From positions 39,206-103,205 of the forward strand of contig NZ_JADYUI010000010.1 of the NCBI RefSeq assembly GCF_021531695.1: a DNA stretch of 64,000 nt, in the 5' to 3' direction. The notes beneath the pieces were generated by a model. It ran no database searches. It saw only the letters and a list, made by a program, of their open reading frames with translations, and was not told where the DNA came from. Source of the DNA: Roseburia hominis (GTDB lineage Bacteria > Bacillota > Clostridia > Lachnospirales > Lachnospiraceae). Position numbers and translations under genes: made by a program. Below, piece by piece: positions 61,106 to 64,000 of this stretch. Within the stretch, counting starts at the first letter, position 1; every line of letters begins with the position of its first letter.

Positions 61106-63985
61106 CTAATCCTCTTGTAATTTCCAATCGTTTTTTCCTGTCCTTTTTAAGGCATATAGCACTTCGTCAGCCCGTTTTAACGCATCTTTTACATCTTCTG
61201 TTCTTTCTGCCAAAACTGCTCCAAAACTAATCGAAAGCTCTATCTTCTCTCCCTCATAATCCATCGTCCGGTTCATGCGCTTCACCAGAGTCTGCATCAA
61301 TACTTTCACCTTTTCCCTGCTTTCTATCATCGGCATATAGACAAGAAACTCATCTCCACCAAAACGCACTGTGATTCCGTCCGCACCAAAGACATCCTGC
61401 ATTTCCTTTGCCAAAAGTTTTAAAGCTTCATCTCCACCGGCATGTCCAAGGCTGTCATTCACCTGTTTGAAATTATCAAAATCAAGAATTGATATCATAT
61501 AGGTTCCATCTTCGCCCGATTTATGATAACGATCATATACATTTTTAAACCCTTCTCGATTGAACAGCCCAGTCAATGGGTCTCTCTCTGCCTTAGCAAG
61601 AATCTGCTGCTTTTCTTCCATTTCTTTTTGCACATTACTGATTTTACCAATGATACGGATTAAATCTCCTTTTCGATTATAAATCCGGGACAGCGTAAGA
61701 CGATACCACACTTTTTTCCCATCATTATGAAGATACTGAAACGTCTTACTTTCCATATCTTTTTGTTTTTCTGCCTCTTTAAAATGCCTGAGGAAAAGAT
61801 TTAGTTCCTCGTTATCGCCCAGATAATTTTTCACATCAACTTCGCCGCCAAACGAAAACGTCTCATAAAACTTCTTTTCAAAAATCATTTTTTGCTTTTC
61901 ACAGTCAAATTCAAAGACATACTCATTCGTTAAATCTGCCAGAATCTGATACCGCTTTGCATCCAGTTCATGACTTAAAATACTTTTCTGTTTCGTGCGA
62001 AATATCCAAAAAATAATGAAGATAAGCAAAAGTGCACTGCCAAAAACGGTAAGGAAACTTTGTAACGGATAGATTTCAATCAAACGTTTTAAATTAATTT
62101 TCTGTATCGGGGGATCCATATTCTCCAATAACATTAACTCAATACGCCCCTCCGGAATACTATAAATACACTTATTACAGATTGCAATCAGCCTTGCATC
62201 CACGTCTTTGGAAAATCCAAAATACATCTGATCTTTACTCGTCATTGGCAATATTGTAAGATAATTATAGTTATTTTCCCGCATATAATAATTTACCGTA
62301 TAATAATTGGCAATCGTATAAGCCGCTTTTCCCTGATTTACCTTTTGTAAAACATCAGAAAAATCCTCTTCATACGAAACTTTCTCCAATCCTTCAAAAT
62401 AATTATATGGAAATCCCTGTACTGCAGCCGCCTGCTTCTTATCAATTCCTTCTGCTTCAACGGAAGGGTTTTTCACCAGAACATTCGTAAATTCTGCATA
62501 ATTTTTTGACAAATAAATCGTATCGGAATAAGCCCCCATATCTCCAATTCCTGCAACCATATCGATGTTTCCTTTTCGGATGGCATCCACAATCTCATCA
62601 TAGTTATCATAGGAGAAATAAGTGAACTTTATCCCTGTCTGCTCTTCAATCATCTGACACATTTTGGCTCCGACGCCCATGAATTTCTGATTTTTTTCAT
62701 ACTGGAATGGTGCAAAATTCTTAAGATATCCTACCTTTACCGCATCGGTCTGTTCTATGTATTCCTGCTCCAATTCTGAAAGTTCTACGCTATACTGGTC
62801 CAGGACAATTTCATCCGAAGAAAAAGCACTCACTTCATTATCAGTTGTCATATCCTGTGTTCTGGAACTCTCCCAACGCTCATTCCAGTCTTTATAAATA
62901 TCGTCTAAAGTCTCATCCGATAATCCGGCTGCCGCTTCCATCACACGCTTTTGTTCCGTACCATCTGTCAGATTCAGGTTTTTGGATAATGTTTCATATT
63001 TTCCCTGATTCCCCGGTTTCGGACTATGATTCATCAACAGGACCACATCATTCATTCCGACATTGCTTTCCGGAACCGGATCCGTCTTTACAATCGATAA
63101 CACATCATTATTTAATGCATAACCGGATTCATTAAGCATAAAATCAATATACGCTCTTGCTGCCTCTTTATGATTGCTGTTTTTATTAATCGCGTAACAG
63201 TAATCCGTAGAAATCGTAGAATACTGCTTCCCGTCGATTTCATTCGGAAATGGCATAAACGCCACATCTTCGCCATGATCTCCTGCATTTTTAAACTGCG
63301 TAATTGCCCAGGAACCCATTGCCACACAGCCAATTTTTCCGTCATTCAGTAATTTTTTTGATTCTGCCCAGTCACCCTTGGTAAGATCGTCTTCGCAAAG
63401 CCCCTCCTCCACAATATCATACAAAAGATGATATACCTTATCATGACTGCTCCCGATACTATACGGGTTCTTTTCGTTCACAAAAATATTCTGCTTATAA
63501 TCCATATCCCCTGTCATATCAATAAAAGGATAAGTCTCCCAGATATTGAGCGCCCAGTCCGAGACATAATTTGTATAAAATGGAATGGCATCCGTATATT
63601 GTCTGATTGCCCTAAGGTCTTCCAAAAATGCATCCGTTGTCTTTGGCATCTGTGTAATTCCGGCTTTTTTAAAAACAGCTTCATTATATATAATACCGGA
63701 TGTATAGGCATAGGAAGGTAACCCATAAATAGAGGAATCGATTCTTTTTGCCTGCTCTAAATATTTATAATTCCGTGATAAATCTGCAGCATCCCCTAAA
63801 ACCTCAAAACAGTCCTCGTATATATCATCAGAAACAGAACCGGGAATAAATAAAACATCTGCATAATCTCCTGACTCGATCATTTCTTTTGCCTGATTCT
63901 CATAATCTTCCAGATAAATGTAATTAACTAAAACTTCCCACACCAAAAGGTGTGATGAACCTTGAAAATTCAACAATGTAAGCAA
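61106..63985 (-). CDS. Membrane sensor diguanylate cyclase with two solute-binding domains; 5' end damaged or truncated
   Basis: A frame of 959 codons, from right to left: an extracellular solute-binding family 1-like domain (about 20-385, ESGDYADVLFIPGS onwards), a second periplasmic-binding family 3-like domain (about 410-635), a transmembrane helix (about 643-664), a PAS-like segment and a GGDEF domain with intact RFGGDEF, making c-di-GMP from GTP. No RxxD inhibitory site is seen before GGDEF. The frame opens at a TTG next to an in-frame TAA (63986-63988); there is no ribosome site, signal peptide or first strand of the binding domain, so the 5' end is disrupted or a frameshift lies near the edge. 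Confidence 0.8.
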   Translation of the reverse strand: MLTLLNFQGSSHLLVWEVLVNYIYLEDYENQAKEMIESGDYADVLFIPGSVSDDIYEDCFEVLGDAADLSRNYKYLEQAKRIDSSIYGLPSYAYTSGIIYNEAVFKKAGITQMPKTTDAFLEDLRAIRQYTDAIPFYTNYVSDWALNIWETYPFIDMTGDMDYKQNIFVNEKNPYSIGSSHDKVYHLLYDIVEEGLCEDDLTKGDWAESKKLLNDGKIGCVAMGSWAITQFKNAGDHGEDVAFMPFPNEIDGKQYSTISTDYCYAINKNSNHKEAARAYIDFMLNESGYALNNDVLSIVKTDPVPESNVGMNDVVLLMNHSPKPGNQGKYETLSKNLNLTDGTEQKRVMEAAAGLSDETLDDIYKDWNERWESSRTQDMTTDNEVSAFSSDEIVLDQYSVELSELEQEYIEQTDAVKVGYLKNFAPFQYEKNQKFMGVGAKMCQMIEEQTGIKFTYFSYDNYDEIVDAIRKGNIDMVAGIGDMGAYSDTIYLSKNYAEFTNVLVKNPSVEAEGIDKKQAAAVQGFPYNYFEGLEKVSYEEDFSDVLQKVNQGKAAYTIANYYTVNYYMRENNYNYLTILPMTSKDQMYFGFSKDVDARLIAICNKCIYSIPEGRIELMLLENMDPPIQKINLKRLIEIYPLQSFLTVFGSALLLIFIIFWIFRTKQKSILSHELDAKRYQILADLTNEYVFEFDCEKQKMIFEKKFYETFSFGGEVDVKNYLGDNEELNLFLRHFKEAEKQKDMESKTFQYLHNDGKKVWYRLTLSRIYNRKGDLIRIIGKISNVQKEMEEKQQILAKAERDPLTGLFNREGFKNVYDRYHKSGEDGTYMISILDFDNFKQVNDSLGHAGGDEALKLLAKEMQDVFGADGITVRFGGDEFLVYMPMIESREKVKVLMQTLVKRMNRTMDYEGEKIELSISFGAVLAERTEDVKDALKRADEVLYALKRTGKNDWKLQED

Positions 63986-64000
63986 TTAAAAAGGCACAGA

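Overview
This window looks like the chromosome of a motile, Gram-positive, anaerobic member of the Lachnospiraceae (Roseburia/Agathobacter type; the family is inferred, Firmicutes is firm). The base composition is AT-rich. The window carries codY and a sigK-like gene, ComM/DprA, a FliY with a CheC-like domain, CheC and CheD, and motA-motB inside the flagellar operon. Almost everything is on the minus strand and is best read from right to left; only rluA and a DUF1292 gene are on the plus strand. No tRNA, rRNA, CRISPR array, prophage or insertion sequence was seen.

Right end (64000 to about 48400, reading leftwards): a large membrane sensor diguanylate cyclase whose 5' end looks damaged or truncated; a short UvrD/PcrA helicase; a 200-bp stretch folded into several hairpins; a DUF1292 gene (+); an intergenic region with divergent promoters and a 17-bp palindrome; a GH13-family protein whose catalytic motifs are degenerate; a DUF5662 protein; trpS; rluA (+), convergent and overlapping trpS; sigK; then comM-dprA-topA.

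Middle (about 48300 to 12700): codY with a self-contained promoter that contains a CodY-box-like sequence, then one very long flagellar and chemotaxis operon: flgB-flgC-fliE-fliF-fliG-fliH-fliI-fliJ-ylxF-fliK-flgD-(TIGR02530)-flgE, a 259-bp break with its own promoter and two inverted repeats, motA-motB-fliL-fliM-fliY-cheY-fliO-fliP-fliQ-fliR-flhB-flhA-flhF-flhG-(PilZ)-cheB-cheA-cheW-cheC-cheD-(small membrane protein)-sigD-fapA-(two uncharacterised proteins)-(MltG-like fragment). Together these encode the rod, hook, MS-ring, switch, export gate and ATPase, stator, chemotaxis signalling and the late flagellar sigma factor. The flagellin gene is not here.

Left end (12700 to 1): rpsB-tsf, a small unknown gene, a MoxR-DUF58-membrane protein set, a polysaccharide deacetylase and a bactofilin, then pyrH-frr, two tandem terminators, and uppS-cdsA-dxr-rseP (isoprenoid, lipid-carrier and phospholipid synthesis plus an intramembrane protease; rseP runs off the window).

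The order dprA-topA-codY-fla/che-sigD-rpsB-tsf-pyrH-frr-uppS-cdsA-dxr-rseP is the same backbone as in Bacillus subtilis. Differences from that backbone are: no trmFO-codV-clpQY between topA and codY; comM upstream of dprA; motAB and a PilZ gene added; no swrD/flbD after flgE; and an envelope-related block inserted between tsf and pyrH. The least explained items are the degenerate GH13 protein, the structured non-coding regions around the DUF1292 gene, the possible two-start bactofilin, the FlgD extension, and the small genes near sigD.
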